64,000 bases of DNA. Origin: Amycolatopsis sp. cg9. Lineage in GTDB: Bacteria; Actinomycetota; Actinomycetes; Mycobacteriales; Pseudonocardiaceae. Within the stretch, counting starts at the first letter, position 1. Every line of letters begins with the position of its first letter. The position numbers and the translations under genes were made by a program. This document shows, one piece after another, positions 22,871-31,428 of the stretch. Location: contig NZ_CP166850.1 of the NCBI RefSeq assembly GCF_041346945.1, positions 3,534,001 through 3,598,000 of the forward strand, in the 5' to 3' direction. The notes under the pieces are model-generated. The model was not told where the DNA came from. It searched no databases and saw only the letters and a program-made list of their open reading frames with translations.

Positions 22871-24160
22871 CTAGCGGTGGAGCGGGACGTGGGGGAGCGC
22901 GAACGCCGTGACGAGGGCGAGCGCGAGCACGGGCAGCAGGGCGAGGAAGACGCCGTGGGCGCCGGCGCTGTAGGCGAAGCCGAGCGCGACCGGTCCGAGG
23001 GCCGAGCCGAGCGCGCGGGCGAGGTTGATCGCGGCGGCGACCGCGCCGCGGTCGCCGGGTGGCGCGGTGTTCTGCGTGGCCAGGGCCGGCACCTGGAGGT
23101 TCAGGCCGGCCGCGAGGCCGAAGACGACCAGGCAGGCCACGACTTCCGGAAGGCCGTGCAGCGTCGTCAAGCCGAGGACCGCGAGCAAGCCGAGGGCCGT
23201 GCTGAGCCGCGGCGCCCACCGGTAGGCGCCGGTGCGGGCGATGATCTTGCTCGCGACGACGGAGGAAAGCGCCACGGCGAGGGTCATCGGCACGAGGAGG
23301 AGGCCGCCCTCCGCCGGACCGGCGTCGGCCTGCAGGTAGCCCGCGAAGTAGTTGACCGAGCCGAGGAACGCGAACCCGGCGAGCACGCTGAGCAGCACGG
23401 ACACGGTGAAGGTGCGGTCACCGAAGAGCCGGAGCGGGAGCACGGGTGCGTCGGCTCGGCGTTCGACCAGCACGAACCCGACGGCCGCGACCGTCCCGGC
23501 GAGGACCGACCACGGCGTCAGCAGCGTGAACCCGGTGATCGCGACGCCGAGGAGGACGACACCGGCGAAGTCGAACGGCGAGTCCTTCCGCCGTCGCGGT
23601 AGCTCGAGGGTCGTGAGGCAAGCCGTGGCGACCAGGCCGAGCGGCAGGTTGACGAGGAAGATCGACCGCCAGCCGGCGAGCCCGGTCAGGAACCCGCCGG
23701 CGACCGGCCCGGCGAGGGAGGCGACGGCGAAGCAGATCGAGAACCACCCGAAGTACTTCGCGCCTTCGCGCGGCGAGAACATTTCGCCGAGCGAAGCGCC
23801 GACGGAGACGAACAGGCCGCCGGAGCCGGCCCCCTGCAGCACCCGGCCGGCGATGAGCCACGCGGCCGACGGCGCCAGCCCGCAGGCGAGCGAGCCGAGC
23901 AGGAAGAGGGCGAGCGCCCCCAGGAGCACGCGTTTGCGGCCGTGGACGTCACCGAGCTTCCCGTAGAGGGGAGCGGTGACGCTGCCGGCGAGCAGGTAGG
24001 CGGTGGTGACCCAGGCGTAAGCGCCGGTCCCGCCGAATTCGGCGGAAATCTCCGGGAGCGCGGTGGCGACGGCCTGTGCGTCGAGCATCGCGAGGAAAAC
24101 GGACAGGAACAGGCCCACGAGAGCCGTTTTTAGGGCGCGCTGAGGCGCGATGGTGCTCAA
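22871..24160 (-). CDS. MFS drug/metabolite exporter
   Basis: 429-residue major facilitator with about 12 membrane helices. The loop 2-3 motif A is YGKLGDVHGRKRV, and GRVLQGAGSGGLFVSVGASLGEMFSPREGAKYFGW spans helices 4-5 in the manner of EmrB/QacA-type exporters. The N-terminal FLSVFLAMLDAQAVATALPEI is motif D1. It probably exports a drug or secondary metabolite by proton antiport. The start is TTG at 24158-24160 with AAGGA seven bases upstream. The promoter lies about 190 bp further upstream, with a palindrome in the -10 region. It is followed by an NmrA-like gene. Confidence 0.87.
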   Translation of the reverse strand: MSTIAPQRALKTALVGLFLSVFLAMLDAQAVATALPEISAEFGGTGAYAWVTTAYLLAGSVTAPLYGKLGDVHGRKRVLLGALALFLLGSLACGLAPSAAWLIAGRVLQGAGSGGLFVSVGASLGEMFSPREGAKYFGWFSICFAVASLAGPVAGGFLTGLAGWRSIFLVNLPLGLVATACLTTLELPRRRKDSPFDFAGVVLLGVAITGFTLLTPWSVLAGTVAAVGFVLVERRADAPVLPLRLFGDRTFTVSVLLSVLAGFAFLGSVNYFAGYLQADAGPAEGGLLLVPMTLAVALSSVVASKIIARTGAYRWAPRLSTALGLLAVLGLTTLHGLPEVVACLVVFGLAAGLNLQVPALATQNTAPPGDRGAVAAAINLARALGSALGPVALGFAYSAGAHGVFLALLPVLALALVTAFALPHVPLHR

Positions 24161-24247
24161 GAAGAAGTCCTTGTTTCGTCAGAAGGGACGAGAGGTGCGG
24201 ACGCGCGCGAAAACGCGTCCCGTCGAGCCGGGAAAAGGTTCCATCGT

Positions 24248-24264
24248 CACCCGCTGGGCGGGTG
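24248..24264. other. Strong hairpin in the MFS 5' leader
   Basis: CACCCGC-TGG-GCGGGTG, 7-bp perfect stem with a 3-nt loop, inside the presumed 190-nt leader of the exporter mRNA. No U tract follows, so it is not an ordinary terminator. Confidence 0.4.
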
Positions 24265-24356
24265 CGACCTCTTCGCGCTCGGAAACCACCTCGAATCGTC
24301 CCGCTCGCCCGGCCGAACCCGGACGGCGTCCTCACGAAGGAACACTGACGAAGATG

Positions 24357-24385
24357 ACTGTAGACAACTACATGTCAGAAGACAA
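24357..24385 (-). promoter_or_regulatory. Promoter and operator candidate for the MFS-NmrA operon
   Basis: On the minus strand: -35 TTGTCT, 17-bp spacer, -10 TACAGT. The palindrome TGTAG-N4-CTACA (24359-24372) overlaps the -10, as expected of a repressor site. The 24161-24390 gap otherwise holds only the leader and the hairpin noted separately. Confidence 0.5.
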
Positions 24386-24390
24386 GTAGT

Positions 24391-24915
24391 TCAGCGGATC
24401 CTGGTGACGTCGCTGTCCCGCCGCCGCTCGCCCAGCTCGTCCGGGAACACCCACTTCTTGAAGCCCCAGAACCGGAAGAACATCGCGAGCAGCATGCCGA
24501 TGATCGACCCGCTCGCGAAGTCCGCGACCTCCTGGACCAGCCGCGTCACGTGCGGGACCTCGAGGTCGAGCACGTACCTCGACACGTACAGCGGGATCAG
24601 GTTCACCACGACCGCGATCCCGCTGATCACGAAGAACAACGCCGCTTCGTGGTGGCGTTCGCGGCCGCCGCGGGTGCGGAAGGACCACTCGCGGTTGAGG
24701 ATGTACGACACGATCGTCGCGACGATGATCGCGATCGCCTTCGCGGTGGTCGGTTTCGGCTCCAGCACCGTCAGCTTGAGGAGGTACCAGACCCCGTTGT
24801 CGACCAGGAACGTCGTGCCGCCCACGATCGCGAACTTCAGCAGCTCCCGGTGCTTGATCAGCACCGAACGCAGTGGTTCCGGCGTGCGCTTCAGCACGGT
24901 TTCCACAACGGTCAC
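24391..24915 (-). CDS. GtrA-family membrane protein (paralogue 1)
   Basis: 174 residues with four membrane helices, as in GtrA/DPMS-type flippases thought to move polyprenyl-phosphate sugars across the membrane. Signature segments are LLKFAIVGGTTFLVDNGVWYLL, ATIVSYILNREWSFRTRGGRERHHEAALFFVISG and the C-terminal FRFWGFKKWVFPDE. GTG at 24913-24915. It lies 38 bp downstream of a second gtrA gene with strong similarity in protein and in DNA (NREWSFRTRGGRER is shared), a clear tandem duplication. Both follow the sigma/anti-sigma fusion gene on the same strand. Confidence 0.88.
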   Translation of the reverse strand: MTVVETVLKRTPEPLRSVLIKHRELLKFAIVGGTTFLVDNGVWYLLKLTVLEPKPTTAKAIAIIVATIVSYILNREWSFRTRGGRERHHEAALFFVISGIAVVVNLIPLYVSRYVLDLEVPHVTRLVQEVADFASGSIIGMLLAMFFRFWGFKKWVFPDELGERRRDSDVTRIR

Positions 24916-24953
24916 ACCACGCAGTCTAGGAGCACACCGCGATGACCTGTGGT

Positions 24954-25451
24954 TCAGGCGGCTTTCCGGTCCTGAATGTCCGGATCCTCCGAGACCTCGG
25001 CGAACCGCGCCTCCTCGTCCGGGAACACCCACTTCTTGAACGCCCACCAGCGGAACACCGTCCCCAGCAGCGTCCCGATGACGATGCCGCTGACGAAGTC
25101 GGCCACCTCGACGCCGAACGGCGACAGCCGCGGCGCCTGCAGGTCCAGCACGTACCGCGAGAACCACTGCGGCAGCGCGTTCAGGCCCAGCGCGATGCCG
25201 CTGAACAGGAAGAACAACGCCGCTTCGTGCGCCCGCTCGCGGCCGCCGCGGGTGCGGAACGACCACTCGCGGTTGGCGACGTAGGAAAAGATCGTCGCGA
25301 CCAGGACGCCGAGGATCAGCGCCGTCACCGGGTGGGTCCGCAGCACGGTGAACTTCAGGCCGTAGTCGACGGACATGGTGATCACGAAGCTGATCCCGCC
25401 GACGACGGCGAAGCGGAGGAGCTCGCGATGCTTTTTCAGCAGCTCGCGCAC
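24954..25451 (-). CDS. GtrA-family membrane protein (paralogue 2)
   Basis: 165 residues, four membrane helices: LLRFAVVGGISFVITMSVDYGL, VTALILGVLVATIFSYVANREW, AALFFLFSGIALGLNALP and VSGIVIGTLLGTVFRWWAF. The end WWAFKKWVFPDEEARFAEV parallels its paralogue. ATG at 25449-25451, 10 bp downstream of the sigma-fusion stop codon, so it is almost certainly in that operon. Role inferred from the family: transfer of lipid-linked sugar across the membrane, perhaps for the GT87 enzymes encoded 3 kb away. Confidence 0.88.
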   Translation of the reverse strand: MRELLKKHRELLRFAVVGGISFVITMSVDYGLKFTVLRTHPVTALILGVLVATIFSYVANREWSFRTRGGRERAHEAALFFLFSGIALGLNALPQWFSRYVLDLQAPRLSPFGVEVADFVSGIVIGTLLGTVFRWWAFKKWVFPDEEARFAEVSEDPDIQDRKAA

Positions 25452-25461
25452 CGCGCGGACG

Positions 25462-27660
25462 CTACCCCGTCAGCCAGCCGAAACCCTTCTCGGGGGTGAC
25501 GGTCGGCTGCTTGGGGCCCGGGTTCGTCCCCGGCCGCGGTGGCGCGCTGGTCGTGGTCGTCGACGCCGGGGGCTCGCTCGTCGGCTTGGTCTCGGTCGTC
25601 GTCGGCGGGGTCGACGACGGCTTGGACGGAGTCGGCTTCGACGGCTTGGTCGGGGTGGTCGACGACGACGGCGGCGTGGTCGTCGGCAGCGGGTCCTTGC
25701 CGCACCAGTGGTGCCAGCAGCCGAAGTCGACGGTCACCGGTTGCGCGGAAGCCTTGCCGAGCGTCGCGGTGATCGTCACGCGCCCGTCGTCGGGACGGCC
25801 CTTCAGCCGTACCCACAGGTTGACGTGCTGGCCGGGAGCCAGCGCGCTGTTCGTGGTGCAGGTCGCGCCGTCACCGGCGGGCGTGCAGGGGAAGCCGCGC
25901 AGGCTCCACCACTGCCAGAGCGGGTGGTCGAAGGTGACCGTGACCGGCTTGGTCGTCTCGCCGGTGTTGCGGACGCGCACGTAGACCAGCGGGTTGCGGG
26001 TCCACGGGAACGCCGAAAGCCCGTCGCCCTGCGCTTCCAGGACCACTGCGTCCGGTGGCTGCTTCACGGTGACGTTGACGCTGATCCGGACGTTCACCTG
26101 AACGCCCGCGGTGACCGACCCGGTGACCTCGCCGCCCTTGGCGTCGTCGTCGGCCTTGAGCCGGAAGTTCAGCGTGGCGCTCTGACCGGGCTCGAGGCCG
26201 CTGCCGGTCTTGCAGACGACCTTCACGTCGCCGCCGGGGCAGTTCACCGAGATCGGGGCGCCGCCCTGCGCGAACGCCATCGGCGCGCCGCCACCGGCCG
26301 CGTCGACCGCGTGCACGCCCTGCGGCAGCGTCAGCGCGACGGCCACCGGCTCCGACATGCCGCCGCCGTCGTTGCGGACCGTGATCGGCAGGTTCGTCGC
26401 GGCGCCCGGGCTCAGCTCGACGCCGTCCGGCGGGGTCGTCGCGGACATCGACGGCTTGGGCGGCGCGGGTGGGGCCGGGGGTGCCGGCGGCGCGGGTGCG
26501 GGCGGCTCGACGGGCGCCGGCGCGGGCTGGACGGCGGGCGCCTCGGGCGGGGCCGGGGGCTGCGGCGGGGCGGGGGGCGCCGGCGGCTGGGGCTTCGGTG
26601 CGGGCGGCTGGACGGGCTGGACGACCGGCGGCGGCACGGCAGCCGCGACCGGGACCTCCTGGGCCCCGCCGGCGGAGGTGAGCGCGATGACGACGGCCGC
26701 GACGACCGCCGTGCCCGAGGCGGCGACCCCGGCGAACTGGCGGGGTCCGGCCGCGGCGGCTCCCGCGGCCGCGCCGGCCTTGCCCCCGGCGGCCGCCCCC
26801 GCCGCGGCGGCCGCACCGGCGGCCGCCGCCGTGGCCGCGCTCGCCTTCGCGGCGCCGATGGTGGCGAGGTACCCGAGGGCCGCGCCGCCCAGGACGATCG
26901 GAGCGATGATCGCGCGCAACCCGCCGTTGACGTCGGCCAGCTCGGCCGCCAGCGCCCGGCAGTTCTCGCACTCGTCGAGGTGGTTCTCGACCTGGGAGCG
27001 TTCGCGCTTGGACAGCCCGTCGCGCGTCCAGGCACCCAGCCGGTCGGCGCAGGCGCGGCAGCGTTCCTCGGCGTTCTCCTGCAGGTGGACCTGCAGGTAG
27101 GCCTGCCGGAGGCCTTCGCGGGCGCGGTAGGCGAGCGCGGAGACGCCGTTCGCGGTCAGCCCGAGCAGGGGCGCGACTTCGGCCGGGCTCTGCTGCTCGA
27201 TCTCGGTGTGCCAGAGCACCGCCTGCCAGCGTTCGGGCAGCCGCGCGAACGCCTTCGCGGCCATCGTCCGTTCGAGGCCGGCGACGGCGGTGTCGGAGAA
27301 CGGCACGGTCAGCGCCTCGGCGGCGGCCCCGCCGACCTCGGTCATGTCCTCGTTGAGGTCGACCCGGCGTTCCTTGCGCGTGCGGTCGTACGCCGTGTGA
27401 CGAAGTGCGGTCAGCAGGTACGCCCGGAAGGCGGTGTCCGGGCCCTTGCCGCCACGCAGCGTGTCCAGCACCTTGGCGAACGCTTCGGACACCAGGTCGT
27501 CCGCTTCGGAGCTCGAGCGGGCCAGCTGGCGGGCCAGGTTGTGGGCTGCACCGGTGTGCCGTTCGTAGAGCGCGCCGTACGAGGCGATCTTTCCCGAGCG
27601 GACCTCCGCGATCAGCTCGGCGTCACTCTTTCCGCTGAGATCGGCGGGAACGGTGGACAC
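25462..27660 (-). CDS. ECF sigma factor fused to zinc-finger anti-sigma, membrane and exported domains
   Basis: 732-residue fusion. Residues 1-90 are sigma region 2 (YGALYERHTGAAHNLARQLA, EADDLVSEAFAKVLDTLR). About 130-190 is region 4 (LERTMAAKAFARLPERWQAVLWH, EVAPLLGLTANGVSALAYRAREGL). Then comes a zinc-binding anti-sigma (ZAS) motif with CRACADRL and HLDECENC (H-x3-C-x2-C), long Ala/Gly helices including a membrane span (GTAVVAAVVIALTSAGG) and a Pro-rich stalk. Two exported beta-rich modules (about 415-660) and a Ser/Thr/Pro tail follow. Such sigma/anti-sigma fusions are known in actinobacteria. Release would need proteolysis or conformational change. GTG 27660 is preceded by GAGGAG. The gtrA pair follows in the operon; a GGDEF-like gene is divergent. 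Confidence 0.88.
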   Translation of the reverse strand: MSTVPADLSGKSDAELIAEVRSGKIASYGALYERHTGAAHNLARQLARSSSEADDLVSEAFAKVLDTLRGGKGPDTAFRAYLLTALRHTAYDRTRKERRVDLNEDMTEVGGAAAEALTVPFSDTAVAGLERTMAAKAFARLPERWQAVLWHTEIEQQSPAEVAPLLGLTANGVSALAYRAREGLRQAYLQVHLQENAEERCRACADRLGAWTRDGLSKRERSQVENHLDECENCRALAAELADVNGGLRAIIAPIVLGGAALGYLATIGAAKASAATAAAAGAAAAAGAAAGGKAGAAAGAAAAGPRQFAGVAASGTAVVAAVVIALTSAGGAQEVPVAAAVPPPVVQPVQPPAPKPQPPAPPAPPQPPAPPEAPAVQPAPAPVEPPAPAPPAPPAPPAPPKPSMSATTPPDGVELSPGAATNLPITVRNDGGGMSEPVAVALTLPQGVHAVDAAGGGAPMAFAQGGAPISVNCPGGDVKVVCKTGSGLEPGQSATLNFRLKADDDAKGGEVTGSVTAGVQVNVRISVNVTVKQPPDAVVLEAQGDGLSAFPWTRNPLVYVRVRNTGETTKPVTVTFDHPLWQWWSLRGFPCTPAGDGATCTTNSALAPGQHVNLWVRLKGRPDDGRVTITATLGKASAQPVTVDFGCWHHWCGKDPLPTTTPPSSSTTPTKPSKPTPSKPSSTPPTTTETKPTSEPPASTTTTSAPPRPGTNPGPKQPTVTPEKGFGWLTG

Positions 27661-27929
27661 GGCACTCCTCGGTCGGCTAGGGCCAGGACCTGCCATTACA
27701 GGCCGGTCCGGGGCGCGAGACAAGTGTGACTGACCCACCCCGGGCCGTCACGCGGTGGTCGGGGTGTTGACTCCGACGGCGCAGCAAAATCACCCACCCC
27801 CGGGTCGCGGCGTGGAAAAGCTTCTTAACAAAACTCGCGAGTACGCGTCACGGGGTCCGGTGGGGCACGTCCTCACCGTGAAGCACCGATCAAGATCAAC
27901 CCGCACCGGACGAAAGGGATGGGGGGCCA
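27661..27929. other. Divergent regulatory region (sigma fusion / GGDEF-like gene)
   Basis: 269 bp without genes and relatively A/T-rich for this window between 27770 and 27850. A TTGACT at 27767 could be a -35 element for rightward transcription. No convincing palindrome or terminator was found. Confidence 0.5.
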
Positions 27930-28778
27930 GTGGACGTTCCGGCTACGCGCTCCGGCCCCGGTGACGTCCCGCCCAAGGCCCAGTCCGAGCGCGATCGCTC
28001 CCTGCGTGCGTTGCGCGCCCGCTGGCGCACGGCCAGCCTGGCCGCGGGCTGGCGGTTCCCCAGCGACTGGGCCCTGCCCGAGGTCGACGCCGTCTGCGCG
28101 GCCGTGATGGCGAAGGGCCGGGTCGAAGCCGCCGAAACCGCGCTCGCCGGGCTGGCCAGGGCGCGGGCGGCGGCCGGCGCGGGGCTCGCGGAGACCCTCG
28201 CCGACCTCGCCGCGCTGCACGCCGTCCTCGACCACGGCAGCGACGGCTTCGTCTCGCCGGACGTCGACGCCACCCCGGCGCGGCTGCTCCGGACCACGGC
28301 GCTGGCCTGGGCCGACGTGGCCACCGACCAGCTCGTGCACACCGAGGTCACCGACCCGCTGACCGGCCTGCCCTCGGCCGCGTACCTGCGCACCCGGCTC
28401 TACGAGGTCTACCGGTCGGCCGCCGCGCGGGAGCGGACCGCCGCCGAGGAGCACGTGCTCCTGGTCGTCTCGCTCGACCTCAGCACCGTCGCCGGGTTCC
28501 CGCGGCTGACCGGGATGATCCTGGTCGCGGACGCGCTGCGGTCGGTGTTCGACAGCGGGCAGAGCGTCGCTTCGCTCGGGCCGTCCGTCGTCGCCGCGCT
28601 GGTCCCGAAGGACGACCGGGTCGGTTCGCACGGCGTCGCGCTGCGGCGGGCGCTGAACGAGCGCCTGTCGGTGGACGCGCAGCTGGCGGACGCGGGGAAG
28701 CCGCGGGTGTCCGCGGTGCGGCTGCCCGCCACCCACGAGCTCGCGTGCGACCTGCTGGCCCAGCTCGCGCGAGCGTAG
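27930..28778 (+). CDS. Degenerate GGDEF-domain-like protein
   Basis: 282 residues, soluble. The N-terminal 130 residues are helical and Ala-rich. The segment TDPLTGLPSAAYLRTRLYEVYR (about 141-162) is the typical opening of a GGDEF diguanylate cyclase domain, and LLVVSLDLSTVAGF corresponds to its second strand. The catalytic loop is not conserved: in place of GGDEF(F/A)xxLLP it has SLGPSVVAALVP, so c-di-GMP synthesis is very unlikely. It may be a nucleotide-binding relic or a partner protein. GTG at 27930. It is divergent from the sigma-fusion gene and 71 bp upstream of the first GT87 gene. Confidence 0.72.
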   Translation: MDVPATRSGPGDVPPKAQSERDRSLRALRARWRTASLAAGWRFPSDWALPEVDAVCAAVMAKGRVEAAETALAGLARARAAAGAGLAETLADLAALHAVLDHGSDGFVSPDVDATPARLLRTTALAWADVATDQLVHTEVTDPLTGLPSAAYLRTRLYEVYRSAAARERTAAEEHVLLVVSLDLSTVAGFPRLTGMILVADALRSVFDSGQSVASLGPSVVAALVPKDDRVGSHGVALRRALNERLSVDAQLADAGKPRVSAVRLPATHELACDLLAQLARA

Positions 28779-28849
28779 AACGCCCGAAAAGTCCGCTTCC
28801 GCCCGGACCTCGCTGACCTGGACCGGGCCGGTCATGATTTCCTGGTGCG

Positions 28850-30193
28850 GTGACCAGGACCGTACCCACCGACGTCGACGGCGAAGTCGTGGCCAGATCG
28901 CAGCACCGGCTGGCCCTGCGGAAGTCCCTCGCCCGCCTGTCCGTCCGCCCGCGGTCGATCCTGATCCTGTCGGTGATCCCGCTGGTCGCGATCGGGTACG
29001 GCATCTACGGCTGGCAGCACGACTGGGTGCTCGGCGTGGACAGCGCGGTGTACCGGGCGGGCGCGCTGACGCTGCTGCACGGCGACTCCCTCTACGACGC
29101 GAACACGCTGCCGAACGAGCCGTGGTGGGCGCTGCTGCCGTTCACCTACCCACCGACGGCGGCGCTGATCTTCGTCCCGCTCGCGGCCTTCCCGACGCAG
29201 ATCTCGTGGGGCCTGATCACCGCCGTCTCGCTGGGGGCGATGGCGCTGTCGATCCGGATCGCGATCGGCGCACTGCCCCGCCCGGCCGCCGACGGGCCGC
29301 GCTGGTGGGCCTCGCCCGCCCGCTCGACCATCGTGTTCTTCCTGGTCTTCCTCGGCCTCGAGCCGGTGTGGCGGACGATCTTCCTCGGCCAGATCAACCT
29401 GATCCTGATGGCCATGATCCTGCTCGACATGCTGGTCATCGGCGCCCGCGGGAGCCGCTGGGGCGGCGTGCTGGTCGGCGTCGCGGCGGCGATCAAGCTC
29501 ACGCCGCTGGTATTCCTCGGGCACCTGTTCGTCACCGGCCGCCGGATGGACGCGATCCGCGGCTTCGCGACGTTCCTGCTGCTCCAGGGCCTGATGTTCC
29601 TGATCAACGCGCACGACGCGGCCAAGTACTGGACCGTCACGCTGCCGGACACCGGCCGGATCGGGCCGGTGCACTGGGCGGGCAACCAGTCGCTGAACGC
29701 GCTGATGAACCGGGCCACCGACCTCGCGCCGTGGGCGTCGAAGGCGGCGATGGGCATCGGCTTCCTGCTCGCCATCCCGGCGCTGTGGCTGCTCATGCGG
29801 TTCCACCGCAAGGGCCAGGCGCTGGCCGCGCTGCTCGTGACGGCGTTCTGGACGCTGCTGATCTCGCCGATCTCGTGGACCCACCACTGGGTGTGGGTCA
29901 TCCCCCTGATCGTGCTGCTGGTCTCGCGGCTGCCGAAGACCACCCCGAAGACGGCGTGGAAGCGCTGGGTCGGGACGTTCCTCGCGGCATTCGTGTTCGT
30001 CAGCTGCGTGCTGCTGATCCTGCCGAACGGGCGCAACGTCGAACTGCACTGGACGGTCTGGCAGAACATCCTGGGGGACGCCTACATCCTGATGCCGGTG
30101 GTGCTGGCCGTGGCGCTCATCCTGCGCTGGGGCCTGCAGCGGCGGGCGCGGAAGAAGGCGGCCGCGCGTGTCGACGTCGAAGCCGGCGTCTGA
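28850..30193 (+). CDS. GT87 polyprenol-phosphate-mannose mannosyltransferase (copy 1)
   Basis: 447-residue membrane glycosyltransferase of family GT87 (GT-C fold, about 10-11 helices). It has the early loop DSAVYRAGALTLLHGDSLYD, the FLGLEPVWRTIFLGQINLILM segment and the VAAAIKLTPLVFLGHLF signature. Later parts are HWAGNQSLNALMNR and ISWTHHWVWVIPL. GT87 enzymes in actinobacteria use polyprenyl-phosphate mannose to add alpha-1,2-mannose to phosphatidylinositol mannosides, lipomannan or glycoproteins. GTG at 28850. The next gene overlaps by 26 bp and is a paralogue. Confidence 0.88.
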   Translation: MTRTVPTDVDGEVVARSQHRLALRKSLARLSVRPRSILILSVIPLVAIGYGIYGWQHDWVLGVDSAVYRAGALTLLHGDSLYDANTLPNEPWWALLPFTYPPTAALIFVPLAAFPTQISWGLITAVSLGAMALSIRIAIGALPRPAADGPRWWASPARSTIVFFLVFLGLEPVWRTIFLGQINLILMAMILLDMLVIGARGSRWGGVLVGVAAAIKLTPLVFLGHLFVTGRRMDAIRGFATFLLLQGLMFLINAHDAAKYWTVTLPDTGRIGPVHWAGNQSLNALMNRATDLAPWASKAAMGIGFLLAIPALWLLMRFHRKGQALAALLVTAFWTLLISPISWTHHWVWVIPLIVLLVSRLPKTTPKTAWKRWVGTFLAAFVFVSCVLLILPNGRNVELHWTVWQNILGDAYILMPVVLAVALILRWGLQRRARKKAAARVDVEAGV

Positions 30194-31415
30194 GGCGCGC
30201 ACCGGCCGGGTGCTCGCGGGGGTTCTCGCGCTCGCTGTGCTGGCGCTGGGGGTCGTCGGCTGGCTGGCCGGGTGGCACCTGGGCGCGGACAGCGCCGTGT
30301 ACCGCGCGGGTGCGCTGACGCTGCTGCACGGCGACCCGCTCTACACGCGGGACGTGCTGACCGCGCTGCCCGACTGGGTGCGGCTGCCGTTCACCTACAC
30401 CCCGGCCGCCGCGCCGCTGTTCCTGCCGCTCGCCCTCGTGCCGTCCGGCCTGGTCTGGGGCGTGATCGCTTTTTTGTCGGTGGTCGGTCTTATGGTCGTG
30501 ATCACGGTGGTTTCGTCGTCGCCGGGGGGCCCGTCGCTTCTGGGAAGAAGCCGGTGGGCGCTGCCGGCGGGAACGGCCATCGCGCTGGCGCTGGAACCGG
30601 TGTGGAAGACCCTGTTCCTGGGCCAGATCAACTTGATACTGATGGCGTTCGTGGTGCTGGACGTCCTGGTGCTGTCGGCGCGCGGCAGTGCTGATGGGCC
30701 CTCGCCGGGAAAGCGTGCCTCGGGCCGCCGCTGGGCGGGCGTCCTGATCGGCGTGGCGGCGGCGATCAAGCTGACCCCGCTGATCTTCGTGCCGCACCTG
30801 TTCTTCACGGGCCGGTGGAAGGACGGGCTGCGGGCCCTGGGCACGTTCGTGGCGCTCGAAGCGGTGATGTTCGCGGTCATCCCGGTCGACGCGGCGCGGT
30901 TCTGGCGGGATTCGGCGACCGACCCGAGCCGGGTCGGGTCGGTGCACTGGATCTTCAACCAGTCGCTCAACGGGCTGGTGAACCGGGCCTCGGCGCTGGC
31001 TCCCTGGTCGCTGGCGGTGGCGGTCGGGGTGGCGGCGGTGCTGGCCGTTCCCGCGGTGTGGCTGGTCGTGCGGCTGCACCGGCGCGGCGAGGACGCGGCC
31101 GCGCTGCTCGTGACGGCGTTCTACGGGCTGCTGCTGTCGCCGGTGTCGTGGTCGCACCACTGGGTCTGGTGCGTGCCGTTGCTCACGCTGCTGGTGGTCA
31201 AGGCGCGGTGGTGGGCCGCGGCGGCGGTGGCGGCGCTGTTCCTCTCGCAGATCGTGATGCTGGTGCCCAACGGCGGCGACCGGGAATTCGGCTGGGGCCT
31301 CGGCTGGTCGCTCCTGGGCAACGTCTACGTCCTCGCGGCGGCGGCCGGGATCCTCGGGCTGGCGGTGCGTGAGCTTCGCCTGGTCCGGCGGTCGACCCGC
31401 CTCGTGACCGTTTAG
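30168..31415 (+). CDS. GT87 polyprenol-phosphate-mannose mannosyltransferase (copy 2)
   Basis: 415 residues, same fold and motifs as copy 1: DSAVYRAGALTLLHGDPLYT, LALEPVWKTLFLGQINLILM, VAAAIKLTPLIFVPHLFF, HWIFNQSLNGLVNR, VSWSHHWVWCVPL. Roughly ten membrane spans. GTG at 30168 lies inside the end of copy 1, so translation is coupled. The two copies may add mannose at different positions, or one may have diverged in acceptor. It ends 13 bp before purK, which has its own -10. Confidence 0.88.
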   Translation: MSTSKPASEARTGRVLAGVLALAVLALGVVGWLAGWHLGADSAVYRAGALTLLHGDPLYTRDVLTALPDWVRLPFTYTPAAAPLFLPLALVPSGLVWGVIAFLSVVGLMVVITVVSSSPGGPSLLGRSRWALPAGTAIALALEPVWKTLFLGQINLILMAFVVLDVLVLSARGSADGPSPGKRASGRRWAGVLIGVAAAIKLTPLIFVPHLFFTGRWKDGLRALGTFVALEAVMFAVIPVDAARFWRDSATDPSRVGSVHWIFNQSLNGLVNRASALAPWSLAVAVGVAAVLAVPAVWLVVRLHRRGEDAAALLVTAFYGLLLSPVSWSHHWVWCVPLLTLLVVKARWWAAAAVAALFLSQIVMLVPNGGDREFGWGLGWSLLGNVYVLAAAAGILGLAVRELRLVRRSTRLVTV

Positions 31416-31418
31416 GCT
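31413..31418 (+). promoter_or_regulatory. Putative -10 (TAGGCT) for purK
   Basis: Ten bases before the purK ATG at 31429 and overlapping the preceding stop; implies a 5' leader of only about 3 nt. Confidence 0.45.
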
Positions 31419-31428
31419 GATCGGCGCT

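Noticed and set aside
24150..24389. 79-codon frame on the + strand, or its last 11 codons starting at 24354, as a small gene
   Set aside because: It is antisense to the exporter promoter and leader; basic low-complexity product; no downstream + gene. The palindrome there is better explained as an operator.
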